From Lepidostoma basale (taxonomy: Eukaryota; Arthropoda; Insecta; Trichoptera; Lepidostomatidae): a stretch of DNA of 64,000 nt. The notes beneath the pieces were generated by a model. The model had not been told where the DNA came from, did no database searches, and worked only from the letters and a program-made list of their open reading frames with translations. The stretch spans positions 744,001 to 808,000 of the forward strand of contig JAHDVF020001054.1 in NCBI GenBank assembly GCA_022606425.2, given 5' to 3'. Each line of letters begins with the position of its first letter. The first letter of the stretch is position 1. Below, piece after piece: positions 19,995-30,911 of this stretch. The position numbers and the translations under genes were made by a program.

Positions 19995-20805
19995 AGTGAA
20001 GCTTGGAGTTTGCAGAAAAAGGATAAAAGTAGCATAAATGCCGTGGAAATTAGATCTCTAAGAAGAATGCGCGGAAAAACAATGTATGATAAAATATCTA
20101 ATGAAGAAGTAAGAAACGTTGGTTGATGAAACGGATGGTTATCTTCGACAGCGTCAGCACAGACTGTTTTATCTCCCAACATGCAGAACCAACCTGCCTC
20201 TGGTGATGCCGGTGGAGAGAGCAATCAAACTGCTGAACATGATCGCTTCGGAGATCGATGTCTTTCATATTCGTGAAAGTACATTCAGAAGACAAATACT
20301 CTTGACTTTGGAAAGTATCATGTATTCTTAATGTCGAACCATCTCTCATGCGTTCCTGGTATTATATATTTATTATGTTTTACCTGTTCTCAATAGATGC
20401 CTTACTATAAAAAATGTTTGTAATGTCTTTTGAGAAAATAAACTGATTTGATTGATTTGATTTGATTTGAAACTAAAATAAGATGGATGAAGTCCTAGAA
20501 AAATTAAGAAAGGGTCACTAAGATGGTTAATATGATAAACGAAAGGATGATGGTAAGAATGGTTAAAAAGATATATACAAATAGTGTTGATAGTGTAAGA
20601 AGAAGATATGACATAACCAAATTATTTAACACTCAAAGGCAACCATATTCAAAGAATTAACAATCGACGAGCGTGCTTGTCACGGTGTGTGAATGTAGAA
20701 GAGGCAGAAGAGAAGAGGCGATAGTTATGTTAAGATAGAAAAGTGTGGCGGTCTATCCTCTCTACCTACCCCTCCGGGGAAACGGTGTGATGGTTAGTTA
20801 TTTGG
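19995..20805 (+). mobile_element. LINE-A 3' part interrupted by LINE-T
   Basis: GAAGCTTGGAGTTTGCAG to AAGAAGTAAGAAAC (20115), then LINE-T. The LINE-A resumes at CTAAAATAAGATGGATGAAG (about 20472) and ends with TACCCCTCCGGGGAAACGG at 20785. GAAAC flanks the insertion on both sides. Confidence 0.72.
20116..20471 (+). mobile_element. LINE-T C-terminus and tail, nested
   Basis: Encodes RTNLPLVMPVERAIKLLNMI then SEIDVFHIRESTFRRQILLT, the extreme C-terminus of a CR1/Jockey-like LINE. It continues through the AATAAACTGATTTG 3' UTR and a (TTTGA)n tail. Confidence 0.75.
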
Positions 20806-20914
20806 TTAAGTTGGTTTTTCGAAAAAAAAAATTATTCATTTATTTGTTTTTTATTATGTACAAGTCGTTTGAACACAATTACTGTATCCAATTTATTCTT
20901 TAGCTGTTTTTTTG

Positions 20915-21095
20915 TTTTATTTATGACATGTAATAGGTAGCTAATGTATCGCTTTTTTATTGTCACGTAAATTCTACACCAGATCAAAGAGAGTGTGAGA
21001 ATCACACTGAATCGCCGGGAATCGAACCCGGGGCCTTTGGTGTGGCAGTCGTAGCTCCTGCCACTCCTGCCTGCCACAAAGGTCGATTTTATAAA
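20915..21095 (-). repeat. SINE-1
   Basis: Plus-strand GGGAATCGAACCCGGGGCC is the reversed B box, and CATGTAATAGGTAGCTAA is the body. Near-complete copy. Confidence 0.75.
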
Positions 21096-21134
21096 ATAAT
21101 TAAATTTTCGATCACCCTGTGAATGAATGTATTA

Positions 21135-21335
21135 TACAGCACGGCACAAAAGTAAAGCATCCAAAGCGAAGCCGGGTTAAAGCTGAAAGTACGATCCGGT
21201 ACCCGACACTGATTAATGTCTTTTAAATCCCCTGTATAATCCCCCCACCCTGCCCCCTCCCAGTCCCCACTACTCGAGGTAGGCACCTCCTCCGAAGCGG
21301 TACTCGTACCGAATTGCACACGGATAGACAGACAC
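21135..21335. other. GC-rich unique block
   Basis: Contains CCCCCCACCCTGCCCCCTCC and CTCGAGGTAGGCACCTCC. No repeat match in the window and no supported exon. Confidence 0.3.
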
Positions 21336-21434
21336 ACACAGACACATAACAACACTCACACAAACAGACAAATATAGGTATCAAGACAGAAACTTTTTTA
21401 AATCAAATCAAATCAATTTATTTTAGCTTTATTA

Positions 21435-21775
21435 TCATTATTAGCGAAAGAAGATATTATGGACAAAATTATGAAAGGATCGCTGCGTTGGTTCGGACAT
21501 ATGGAGCGCATGGGTAAAGAAAGTATGGTTAAAAAAGTATACGTTAACGATGTAAATGGAGTAAGGAGTCGAGGTAGACCGAATAAAACATAGCATGTCC
21601 AAATTAATCAAATATTAAGGTTTGGTCATGTCAGAAGCCGGAAGAATCGACGTACGTGTATGACTCGATGTATGAATGTGGAGGAAGCTAAAGAGGTATG
21701 TAAATAGAGTAGTATGGCGGTCCATTCTCTCTGCCTACCCCTGCGGGGAAACGGCGTGATGGTTTGTTGTTTTTG
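21435..21775 (+). mobile_element. LINE-A 3' part
   Basis: From DKIMKGSLRWFGHMERMGKE through VNDVNG, RSRGRP and TRCMNVEEAKEV to TACCCCTGCGGGGAAACGG and a TTTGTTGTTTTTGTTG tail. An ATT microsatellite follows at 21778-21803. Confidence 0.8.
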
Positions 21776-21809
21776 TTGTTATTATTATTATTATTATTAT
21801 TATTTTGAA

Positions 21810-22044
21810 TCACTATTTATATGATCGCTTCGGAGATCGATGTCTTTCATATTCGTGAAAGTACGTTCAGAAGACAAAACTCTGGACTTTGGAGAGTACC
21901 ATGCGTAATTAATGTCGAACCAAGTCATGCGTTCCTGGTATTATGTATTTATTATATTTTACCTGTTCTCAACAGAATGCCTTAAACAATAATTATTGTT
22001 TATAATATCTTTTGAGAAAATAAACTGATTTGATTTGATTTACA
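21810..22044 (+). mobile_element. LINE-T 3' tail
   Basis: Starts at GATCGCTTCGGAGATCGATG and ends at AATAAACTGATTTGATTTGA. Closely matches the nested copy at 20.1-20.5 kb. Confidence 0.7.
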
Positions 22045-22160
22045 TCATTACAGTGCGATCCAAATCGATGTAAAGGGTATAGCTACCATTTTGATTCTCA
22101 TGACAAGTGATATGTAGCTAATATATCGCCGCTTCTTTGTCACTTGACTTCTAAACGTCT
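22045..22160 (-). repeat. SINE-1 distal fragment
   Basis: CAAATCGATGTAAAGGGTAT and TGATATGTAGCTAATATATC on the plus strand are the reversed tail and body. Confidence 0.6.
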
Positions 22161-22162
22161 AA

Positions 22163-22206
22163 CTAGTCTGTAGATGCCAGCTAGCCTGGCAAAACCATTC
22201 GCTGTC
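22163..22206 (+). ncRNA. Hammerhead-like motif, GCCA type, decayed
   Basis: CTGTAGA, T, stem II GCCA/TGGC, then AAA instead of GAA and ACCATTC. Flanked by TAGT/GCTG stem I pairing as at 7.1 kb. Confidence 0.4.
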
Positions 22207-22514
22207 GAAATAAATACTAAAAGTGGAAGTAGTTAATAAAAAAAACATCGTATGAACTTACATAAAAAGATATTAGTAAAATCATTAGATGATCTTAAAA
22301 AAACTGATAAATAATTTATTTATAATACATATTTTGTTTAATTCAATTTAAGTTATGGCTTCGATCAAATCTCACCATAGACCCAAGTGGAATTAAACTT
22401 CATAAAGGTTTTTTTTTTGATTATCTGCAATATAAAAAGGGAAAAAACGTTGTAATGTTGGATTCCATTATAGTTACGATTCTGTGTTTAACTAAGTGAA
22501 TTCTTCTTTTGTGT

Positions 22515-22705
22515 CTTCTTCTTCTTAAAGTGCCCTGTCAGGTCCCCCGACGTTGGCGATCACTCTGGTAAACTCTTCCCTTTCCTGCGCTGTCTGGAAT
22601 AGTTCCTCCACAATTCCGATTGCGCAGCCAAGAGATGTGCCTCCTCCCTGCCCCCCTGCGGCCCTCTATTTTTCCTTTCAAAATAAGATGCAGCAGGCGA
22701 TATTT
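22515..22705 (-). mobile_element. LINE-B2 3' tail
   Basis: CCCGACGTTGGCGATCACTC, TCCTCCCTGCCCCCCTGCG and TTCTTCTTCTT on the plus strand align with the ends at 12.7 and 15.8 kb. Confidence 0.65.
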
Positions 22706-23150
22706 TTTATCTAATCAAATTAATCATCAAAATACAATCGATGCAAGAATCAACCAATGCTCCTTTCTTCTTCAACTTGAGCTATTGCTATGCAATTTCA
22801 GTGGCAAAATTTTATGTTATTGGGAGCGTTTCGATCACTTCCAAGAGTGTGGCATCTCTGGCGTACACCCCTACCTCATTTGAATATATTTACATGCAGA
22901 ATCTCTCAGGATCACTGCAAATCCCGGAGAAAACGGGTGCCGTTCTCTAGGTAGCATCCGCCTACCTGGAAGATATTTTTCGAGGATCACCAGATTACTC
23001 ACAAATTATATTCTCGTGTGCCCAGAATAGATCATGGATTATGCAATTATTAAACAATCGAGACGTTTACGAGTACAGCAAACTCTCCCGATTTTGAAGG
23101 GTGTCATAAATAAGAGATTCCGTTTACATTATAATGTTACATAAATTTTA
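22706..23150. other. No gene recognised
   Basis: Open frames at 22620-22950 lack domain similarity. 22800-22970 may be an old minus-strand RT relic, not convincingly assigned. Confidence 0.3.
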
Positions 23151-23155
23151 TATTA

Positions 23156-23225
23156 TACTAGCGGACCTGACAGACGTTATCCTGCCCAAACGTTGGCTTG
23201 CATGCTATTAGCTGGTTCAGCGAAC
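23156..23225 (-). mobile_element. Helitron-like 3' end
   Basis: Plus-strand ACTAGCGGACCTGACAGACG is the reverse of the AACGTCTG..GGTCCGCTAGT terminus of many lepidopteran Helitrons (CTAG at the end, preceded by a hairpin-prone GC stretch). Only the terminus is recognisable. Confidence 0.5.
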
Positions 23226-23264
23226 GTATTTTCGATTACTTTATTTATTTTTACATAATACACA

Positions 23265-23715
23265 GTTTATGATTCGTGCATACTGCCGGTGATGACGTAT
23301 GGGATGGAAACTATGCCCCTCACCAAGAGAAATGTAGAAAGATTAAGAGTCACGCAACGTTCCATGGAAGGACGTATGCTCGGCGTCAGTCTCCGAGATA
23401 AAATCAGAAATGAGGAGATTAGACGCCGAACAAAAATAACGGACATCATGGAACGACTAGCGAGACTGAAGTGGCAATGGGCGGGTCATGTGGCGAGACA
23501 GAGTGAGGATAGATGGACCAAGAAAATAATAAGGTGGAGACCATGGGAGAATAGGAGAAACGTCGGCAGGCCGCAAAAAAGATGGGCCGACGACATTGCA
23601 GCCGTAAGGGGGGAAATGTTGCTACGGCTGGCAGGAGATAGAGACGATTGGAAGGGAAGGGAAGAGGCCTATGTCCAGCAGTGGACCGATAAAGGCTGAC
23701 GAAGAAGAAGAAGAA
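23265..23715 (+). mobile_element. LINE-B (RTE-type) C-terminus
   Basis: A 136-codon open frame without stops: TYGMETMPLTKRNVERLRVT, SLRDKIRNEEIRRRTKITDI, KWQWAGHVARQ, NVGRPQKRWADDI and a C-terminal EEAYVQQWTD, then a GAAGAAGAAGAAG tail. Typical RTE clade terminus; the endonuclease and RT catalytic parts are missing. Confidence 0.82.
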
Positions 23716-23860
23716 GAATACACAAATGAGACATAACAAACGAAAAACATTTAGGCAACTCATTTGGACACAAAACGGCATTACAAAGATACGACATAGA
23801 TAAAACAATAAATGAAACCAAAAAATCATACATATCAGAAGGAACCCAAATATGTCGACG

Positions 23861-24060
23861 TCAGTGAGGCAGTACTCTTTCCAGAATTTGTAATATATTT
23901 TTTATGAATACTGCCTCACTGACACTGAAAATGTCTAAATCCGAGACGATTAGATTCAACGTCCGAATTGATCTTCCTACTGGCATGGGAGACGTGAGAA
24001 CCAGAGTGAGAAATTTCGAAATGGAGGATCTGCGGTTTGGAAGTTGTTGTGCGATGGAAT
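23861..24060 (-). mobile_element. LINE-T-like C-terminus
   Basis: The minus strand encodes PMPVGRSIRTLNLIVSDLDI then FSVSEAVFIKNILQILERV, parallel to PVERAIKLLNMIASEIDVF of LINE-T but divergent. A hairpin GTCAGTGAGGCAGTACTC / GAATACTGCCTCACTGAC caps its 3' side (23861-23923). Confidence 0.6.
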
Positions 24061-24168
24061 AGACTGAGAAGATGTTATTTATTGTTTCGACATTCACTTT
24101 GTGGTAGGACATGATTAAATTGTAAATAAAACACTTGGTTTTCACCACCTGAGTATTATATTTTACAC

Positions 24169-24205
24169 GACTAGTTTCGGAAGCTACAGATGGTTCCATC
24201 TACAG
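24169..24205 (-). ncRNA. Hammerhead-like motif, GGAA type
   Basis: Minus strand: CTGTAGA (A6 to U), T, stem II GGAA/TTCC with an 11-nt loop, GAA, stem III ACTAGT, C (GUC). The outer stem I can re-form through ATATTTA / TAAAATAT. Confidence 0.45.
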
Positions 24206-24261
24206 GTTTAAATATAAACTTATCTACAGGTTTTAATATCAACTCAACTTTATATTTAAAC

Positions 24262-24298
24262 CTGTAGATGGAAATATCTGTAGCTTCCAAAACTAGTC
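24262..24298 (+). ncRNA. Hammerhead-like motif, GGAA type, right arm
   Basis: CTGTAGA, T, GGAA/TTCC, then AAAACTAGTC; G12 is changed to A. Confidence 0.4.
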
Positions 24299-24364
24299 GT
24301 GTAAAATATAATACTCAAGTGGTGAAAAACAAGTGTTTTGTTTACAATTTAGACTGAGAAGACG

Positions 24365-24945
24365 TTACGGTAAGGAGCTTGTTCTGAAAAAGTGATAAGT
24401 AAAGCGATAAATAAAGTAAGCTATGGACCAGACAACCCAAAAGATGGCGAGACATTTGGACATCTCCGAGGAACAAGCTCCGAGAAACAACAGGACACAG
24501 TCTTAAATAAAACGAATGAAGAAGAGAAGAATATGATTTGTTTTGTGCTCCAAAGTTAACCGTTACCCCATGTTTAAAATTACTGTAATTTAACTCAGAC
24601 GAGGATTACTTCGCATCGGCTCCTATAAAACGTTATTAACATACGAAAAGTCCAAGACGTGATTTCATTATTTACATAAACTCCATTACAAAAGCTGCAT
24701 TGTTAATTCCCGCGCGCGCTGCTCTGTGGGGGCAGCTGCTGCACTTATGCTAATGATACAATTCCAGAACTTTGGTTCCGTGAACACCGAAACTTTGATT
24801 TAAAACTCAACTCGACTTAGCATAGCCTTCGATTCAGGGTTTGGGCTCCCTGATTCAAATACTTGCCTGCATCTTTATAGTAGATATCAATCTTAATATA
24901 CATACACTTATGATATCCATAGAATAATTAGAAAAAAATAGTTCC
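24365..24945. other. Unique DNA with an E-box/octamer cluster
   Basis: At 24708-24760, CCCGCGCGCGCTGC, CAGCTGCTGC and ATGCTAATGA (POU-octamer-like) lie within 50 bp. No exon. Possible enhancer of the surrounding Hr51 locus, purely by motif. Confidence 0.3.
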
Positions 24946-24949
24946 AATG

Positions 24950-25395
24950 TATGAAAGTAGAAAAAATGCAGTAAAAATGAGATCTCTTAGACGAATGTGT
25001 GGATACTCTGTGTATGATAGAGTGTCGAATGAAAATATAAGAAGTGAATGCGGTGCGAATGATGGTGTCATGAACAAAATAATGAAAGAATCATTAAGAT
25101 GGTTTGGACATATGGAAAGAATGAATGAAGAAAGAATGGTAAAAAAATTATATGTTAATGATGTAAATGGAACCAGAAATAGAGAAAGACCGAGGAAAAC
25201 GTGGCACGATCAAATAAATCAAATATTGAATGTCGGCCATGTGAGAAGTCAGAGAAATCGACGCGCGTGCATAACACAATGTATGAATGTTGAGGAAGCG
25301 AGAGAAATATGTCAGGAAAGAAAAGTGTGGCAGTCCATTATTTTTGCCTACCCCTTCGGGTAGACGGCGTGATGGTTAGTTAGTTAGTTTTTAGT
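24950..25395 (+). mobile_element. LINE-A 3' part with long open frame
   Basis: 138 codons open: MRSLRRMCGYSVYDRVSNEN, SECGANDGVMNKIMKESLRW, FGHMERMNEERM, TWHDQINQILNVGHVRSQRN, CMNVEEAREICQERK. The 3' end reads TACCCCTTCGGGTAGACGG then GTTAGTTAGTTAG. 5'-truncated. Confidence 0.85.
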
Positions 25396-25504
25396 TAGTT
25401 CCAATTAGGTATTTATTTAAAACTCATCTGTCTTTTATCGAAATTTTACATTATTAACTGTTTAAATAAAATAAAATGTTATAAATATCACAATATATTA
25501 TTTA

Positions 25505-25560
25505 TTGTCGCGACAGCTATTTCGCTAACCCCTAGGTTTTAACATTTTAAAAGATTAGCT
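25505..25560 (-). repeat. Hammerhead foldback fragment, GCTAAC type
   Basis: GTCGCGACAGCTATTTCGCTAACC matches the 52.1-kb left arm; CTGATGA is lost. Confidence 0.45.
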
Positions 25561-25791
25561 ACAAAATTATGGAATTCCATAAATTTAAACCATAGTAATA
25601 AATCAAATATTTTTACTATAAAATATTTGAAAATATAAATTTTCACTCGGTAGTAATTTAATATCAGAGAATTAAATCTGATGTTTTTATTATTATGTAA
25701 GTTTCAATACTAGAGATTGGTTTGCAGCAGTGTCTAATATATCTTTGCTTGTTCTTGGAATCCTTCTTTATTTCCCGTGGATTTCCATATT

Positions 25792-26005
25792 GTTATATAC
25801 AACAGGTCATTTGAACCCTATTTCTGTATATTTATTTTAGCTATTGGTTCTCACATTTAATAAATAGCTTGTATATCTATATTTTTATTGTCAAGAGAAT
25901 TCTACCAGACCAAAGATAGCGTAAGATTTTTGTTCACATTGTCATCATCGGAAATCAAACCCGGAACCTTGGGTGCGAAAATCATAGCTGTTGCCGCTCA
26001 ATTCA
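25792..26005 (-). repeat. SINE-1, degenerate
   Basis: Reversed body (ATACAACAGGTCATTTGAAC) and B box (AATCAAACCCGG) are traceable across the whole length. Confidence 0.65.
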
Positions 26006-26029
26006 ATTAATTTAAAAAAAAAATTACAT

Positions 26030-26220
26030 TACAGACGTGTCTGTTCAGATCATCAGGGCAGGGCGACCCGCAACTACGGTGGAAAGATGATCTGAACAGA
26101 CACGTCGGAATAACCTGGATGCAGTCTGCGCAAGACAGAGTGACATGGAAGCGAATGGAGGAGGCCTTTGTCCTGGAGTGGACGGGAATAGGCTGAGGAA
26201 GAAGAAGAAGAAGAAGTATA
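26030..26220 (+). mobile_element. LINE-B (RTE-type) 3' end
   Basis: Encodes DPQLRWKDDLNRHVGITWMQ then AQDRVTWKRMEEAFVLEWT, ending GAGGAAGAAGAAGAAGAAG. Slightly different subfamily from 23.3 kb. Confidence 0.72.
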
Positions 26221-26221
26221 G

Positions 26222-27130
26222 AAAAGGTTTTTTCTAATTTTTAAACTAATAAACAAATACATTTTTTATAAAAATATTAGTATTACAAAACAATATCTTG
26301 CCACCGCTCCACGAGTCACGTGGTGGGTAGGGGAAAGAGGGGAAGAAAAGGTCTTTCCTTTTTATTTTCTTGTTCCTTAATCCGCTTATTCTTTCGCATT
26401 CCCCCGTCCATTTGCCTTATATCTCTCGAGTTTTCCCATAACGTTATATACGCCTTTATGAATTATATTCAATTGAGTTTCCGATTCTCCCCTCCCGAGG
26501 ACAATCCAATTTCAATTGGATTCTTTCTTTTTTCCTTTCTGTTTCCCGAAGTTTGTTCGCGATGAAAAAACAAATAAAACAATAGATATTCCTATATAAT
26601 ATAATTGGAAGGAGTTTATGCCGGGATTCTGTGACTTTTAAATAAACCCCATTTGAATAATAAGGGCTTTGTTCTAAATTCGAATTCAAAAGGGCATTTT
26701 AAATTTGGTACGGGAAGATTCTTTTGACGTTTCGGAAATGTAACATTGTCTTTATAGAAAATGAATAACTTATTTTTTTATTTTAAATACAAAAAGCTCA
26801 TTTATGTGTTCTGATAATAAAACGAACATGGATATTATTTTAGACAATTAAAAATATTTTTAAACTACGCGTTTTTTTGCATTTTGATAAGTCTTTATTA
26901 TATCGATTTGAAATATATGATTTTAAATGAAGATGCATACCCTTAAACAAGTAATGAGTTATGGTTATGAATTTAGTTAGAGATAAAAGTTTAAATATCG
27001 GTTTGCATTATAGATGTGAAGCTTGGAGAATATGCTAAGTGAATATATTTAGGGTGGTTATGAGGTGCAGATTGCAACGATCTCCGAACGTCGCCGTCGC
27101 CGGCGGGAGCAAAAGCGCTTGGTTCAAAAA
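26222..27130. other. Unique DNA, no gene
   Basis: E-box GTCACGTGGTGG at 26318, pyrimidine-rich 26350-26560, and a small palindrome CAATCCAATTTCAATTGGATT at 26502. A CG-rich patch GTCGCCGTCGCCGGCGGGAG lies at 27090. Confidence 0.3.
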
Positions 27131-27135
27131 AACAA

Positions 27136-27715
27136 AATATAGCTAACTAACTAACTAACCATCACGCCGTCTCCCCGAAAGGGTAGGCAGAAATAATGGA
27201 CTGTCACACTTTTACTGATGCGGCACTCCATCCTTCTCTTTCCGCCCCGCGGGAGACGCGGTGTGATGGGTTGCGAACCTCATCGCCACCAATAGGCATC
27301 TCCTGCGCACACTTCGATCGTCCAACACCCACAAAATAAATCTAAAACAAATAATATAAAATACAATGATATAAAATAAAATAACAAAATAAAAATAATT
27401 TAACACAAAATGTTCTTTTTAGATGGTGCACATATTGTCTATTAATTTATGGTCCACGAATCCACCGTTTTTTAATTTAGCACATAATATTTTTTTCGAT
27501 GTTGCACATGTTGACATGCACGATCTGGACTTTTGTGTTTATTTTATTTATGTTACACGTATCCACTGTTTTTTAAATTAGCTGTAATTAGGTACTTAAC
27601 CAGCAAGAACTTTAAAATAATATTGAAGAAATTATTCAAATTGTCATTGGAACAAATGAAAAATTTATTTTTACACCTGTCAAAATTCTTTATAAAAACG
27701 ATAAAACTAATATAA
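27136..27715 (-). mobile_element. LINE-A2 non-autonomous element, longest copy
   Basis: The 3' end (CTAACTAACTAACTAACC then the GGCGTGATGG-type terminus) is LINE-A-like. The body GATGCGGCACTCC, GGGAGACGCGGTGTGATGGG, CTTCGATCGTCCAACA and a distal ACACCTGTCAAAAT block is shared with 36153-36610. No coding capacity. Likely mobilised in trans by LINE-A. Confidence 0.7.
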
Positions 27716-28192
27716 TTTTAACAGCAAAACAGTACAAACGTATTACGTGTCACAATTAACTATTATAAAGTGCGGCAACAGTTAAATTGACCAAAACAAT
27801 TCACTTATGGTATACACGAAATATCTCCAAATTTACAGGAGCACCAAATGAACCAAACCAAATTTTCAAAATCAGAATATATTATATAGTGGTGTAAAAA
27901 CAAAACACCAAAGTGTTTTCAATTATATTTATTTCTTTTACTCAACTTATTTAACTAGTATGTACTAGATGCAGTACTTCCTCGTTCATGACGCTTTCTA
28001 TCCCATGATATTTTAAGTATTCTACGTTATTACGAAGTGTTAAAAGAAGAAGAAAATCTTGGAAAGAAAATATTCGAGAATAAATCAGTTGTAGCACAAT
28101 ATTCCTGTGTAGAGCTGCTGTATCAAAAGTTAAAATAGCGACGATATATTCTAACCTCCAATAGATGAGGAACAAGATGAAAAAGAATTCAA

Positions 28193-28786
28193 AGATTAAT
28201 TTTATCTCAATAGAGACGAAGGAAACTGAATATGGTGATCGAGGTGTTTACAGGACTTATGACCTGTCATTGGTTGGGTTAAGCGCACGCTTTATGTAAT
28301 TACAATATTCCCCATTCCACCTTTCTTATGACCACCATGTCTGACAAATTTTTGGAAGTTGTATATATGTTAATATGCAACACCACAATCCATATGTCAG
28401 TTTCAATGCGCCATCTATGAAGATTAGATTTAAGCATTAAGCAGAAGATTTTTTTAACGCAATGTGAAAGGCTACCGCCCATTAACGCACTGCTAGATAA
28501 CGCCTTAACGCTTAACGCGCGTTGTAAAGATCTTCTGCTTAATGCTTAAATCTAATCTTCATAGATGGCGCATTGAAACTGACATATGAATTGTGGTGTT
28601 GCATATTAACATATATACAACTTCCAAAAATTTGTCAGACATGGTGGTCATAAGAAAGGTGGAATGGGGAATATTGTAATTACATAAAGCGTGCGCTTAA
28701 CCCAACCAATGACAGGTCATAAGTCCTGTAAACACCTCGATCACCATATTCAGTTTCTTTCGTCTCTATTGAGATAAAATTAATCC
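28193..28786. repeat. Near-perfect large palindrome, foldback family R
   Basis: Two arms of roughly 260 nt with only a few mismatches by eye: ATTAATTTTATCTCAATAGA at the left end and TCTATTGAGATAAAATTAAT at the right, centre near 28490. Outer flanks match family R termini. No ORF. Confidence 0.85.
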
Positions 28787-28862
28787 TTGAATTGATAACC
28801 CGCAACGGGTGAATAAAATCCAGTCTACAAGTATTTGTATACATTCAAAATGTTGCATAAAA
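28787..28862 (-). repeat. Family R outer flank
   Basis: GATAACCCGCAACGGGTGAA and TTTGTATACATTCAAAATGT correspond to the reversed outer sequence at 221-285. Confidence 0.5.
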
Positions 28863-28864
28863 GA

Positions 28865-29795
28865 AAAAGAATTATTTATTACTGTTGGAGTTATAAAATT
28901 AATTTGTCTTTAAAATGCAAAAATGATAATGCTTGCTCACTCGTTTAGTATAAATATTGTTTGAACCTTGTAAGTACGCCTTGTGAAACTACTTTGTATG
29001 CAGAAAGTTAACAGTACAGAGAAAAAGAGCAATACAAGGCCGCCATTCCACACAAGGAGACCCTTCTTTCCTAACTTTCCTCGCAGGAAATAAATTCAAA
29101 CATAGTTCAAAGTTAAATAATAAATTCTGAAAGCATTTGTGCGTTATGAGTCCTCTCGGTTGCCTTTCAATCATTTTTATTGGAACAAACGTTCCCAAGA
29201 AACGGGAGAGCGTAAAAGTATTGCCATAAGTCCACGTATATATTAGAAAAAAATATATACGACGTGGGAAGGTACCTTACCTACCAGATAAACCGATATT
29301 TTACGGTGGCAATACCGAGAAATGGGCGGAAAAATAAATTGGAGACAAAAGAAAATGGCTTTTGCGCGGAAAGTATTACGACGTTCAACGTTTCTTTTAT
29401 GTCCCTCGTCTCCCTGTTTCCTCCCCATCTCTCCTCTCTTTACCCTCGAAAACTTTCGGGACGCGGAAGACATTTCCTTTTGAGATATAGTATTTCATAT
29501 CTTATGTGCTTGCGTTCTCTTTTCCTATTTGCTAAGATGCTCCTAACGTATTTAACATCAGCGTATAGGCTTTCTTATTGCTAGCATATAATTTCATGTA
29601 TATACATGGGTTGATGTCGTTAAAAAGTTATTTTGTTATATAACAACACATAATATCATTTTATTTCGTATCTTAAACGCTATCATTATCTTTAAATTTC
29701 TGAATGAAAGCCATTTTGTTTTTAATATAAAAGTAGTTACGTGTTATCGCTGATTGGATCAATTTTATTTTTTAAGATAAACGAAAATAGAGTTT
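28865..29795. other. No gene or recognised repeat
   Basis: 29040-29210 and 29260-29480 are GC-richer and look single-copy, with open frames lacking domain similarity. Confidence 0.3.
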
Positions 29796-29799
29796 TTGA

Positions 29800-30305
29800 T
29801 AGTTGGCAGTGCACAATGGTGTTCTTGTGCCGACCCTTATGTATGGAAGTGAAGCATGGAACTGGCAAAAGAAGGATGAAAGTAGAATAAAATGCAGTAG
29901 AAATGAGATCTCTAAGACGAATGTGTGGCAAATCTGTTTATGATAGAGTGACAAATGCAAGTATAAGAAGCGAATGAAAGTGTTATGAACAAAATAAGGA
30001 AAGGGTCATTAAGATGGTTTGGACACATGGAAAGAATGAGTGAAGACAGAATGGTAAAGAAGGTATATGTAAACGGCGTGAACGGAGCTAGAAATAGAGG
30101 AAGGCCGAGGAAAACGTGGCACGATCAAATCAATCAAATATTGAATGTCGGTCACGTGAGGAGTCGGAAAAATCGACGTGCGTGCATGACAAGATGTATG
30201 AATGTAGAGGAAGCGAGAGGCGTATGTCAGGACAGAACAGTGTGGCGTTCCATTCTTTCTGCCTACCCCTCCGGGGAGACGGCGTGATGGTAAGTTAGTT
30301 AGTTA
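29800..30305 (+). mobile_element. LINE-A 3' part
   Basis: From TVHNGVLVPTLMYGSEAWN-like sequence through MNKIRKGSLRWFGHMERMSE, VKKVYVNGVNGARNRGRPRK and CMNVEEARGVCQDRTVWRSI to TACCCCTCCGGGGAGACGG and GTTAGTTAGTTA. The last 100 codons are open; there is one frameshift at about 29888 and another near 29975. Confidence 0.85.
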
Positions 30306-30589
30306 TTGTATATAATACAACTTCACAATATTAAATTTCATCGAACACACATCAAATACTGATTTCGATGTAATAACATTAATGTTTTTACTAACTCATA
30401 ACTTTATATTAATTTATAAGAAAATTTAAAGTACGTACAGTTAAAAAATCTAAAGAAAAACGATTACATGTAATTTTAAAAAAAAAAACTTTTAAATGTG
30501 AGGTCTGCTAATCAAAGCCTCGTTTATTTTATAAATTGTAATTCAAATGGACAAAACAATGCACACAATTATGTAAAACTCCAGATTAA

Positions 30590-30910
30590 ATAATTAATGT
30601 AAATAAAAACGTCTGTCTTCTAGGAATTTTATTAATTTTTTAGATGGAATGACATCTTTCGCTCTTCTAAGGCATTATCAAATGAGACATTTTTAATTAT
30701 ATATTTTTTTAAATTACGGTGTTAGCGTTAAGTTTATCAATTCACAAATAAATGCGAATGATATGTTTCGCCTGTCTAAGGTATTATCAAATGACAATGA
30801 CATTTGACAATGCCTTAGACAGAAAAAACTTCTAGAAAACAGGTATTTTTATTCGTATTTATTATTTTAAATGGAGCTTTACATCATTGTTTAAGAAACA
30901 ATAATTTTAT
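30590..30910. repeat. Foldback family F, hammerhead-related
   Basis: AAACGTCTGTCTTCTAGGAA at the left is mirrored by TTCTAGAAAACAGG at the right. Inner arms ATTATCAAATGACA / TGACATTTGACAATGCC. Flank ends TTTAAGAAACAATAATT. Confidence 0.65.
30760..30790 (-). ncRNA. Hammerhead-derived motif, family F
   Basis: Minus strand: TTGATAA (two core changes), T, imperfect stem II ACCTT/CAGGC, GAAACATATC. Probably inactive. Confidence 0.3.
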
Positions 30911-30911
30911 G

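Larger units (their letters stand above)
24108..24360. repeat. Hammerhead foldback, GGAA type
   Basis: Arms of about 100 nt: ACACTTGGTTTTCACCAC at 24130 is mirrored by GTGGTGAAAAACAAGTGTT near 24322. Arms are ~95% identical by eye around a ~45-nt centre. Confidence 0.75.
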
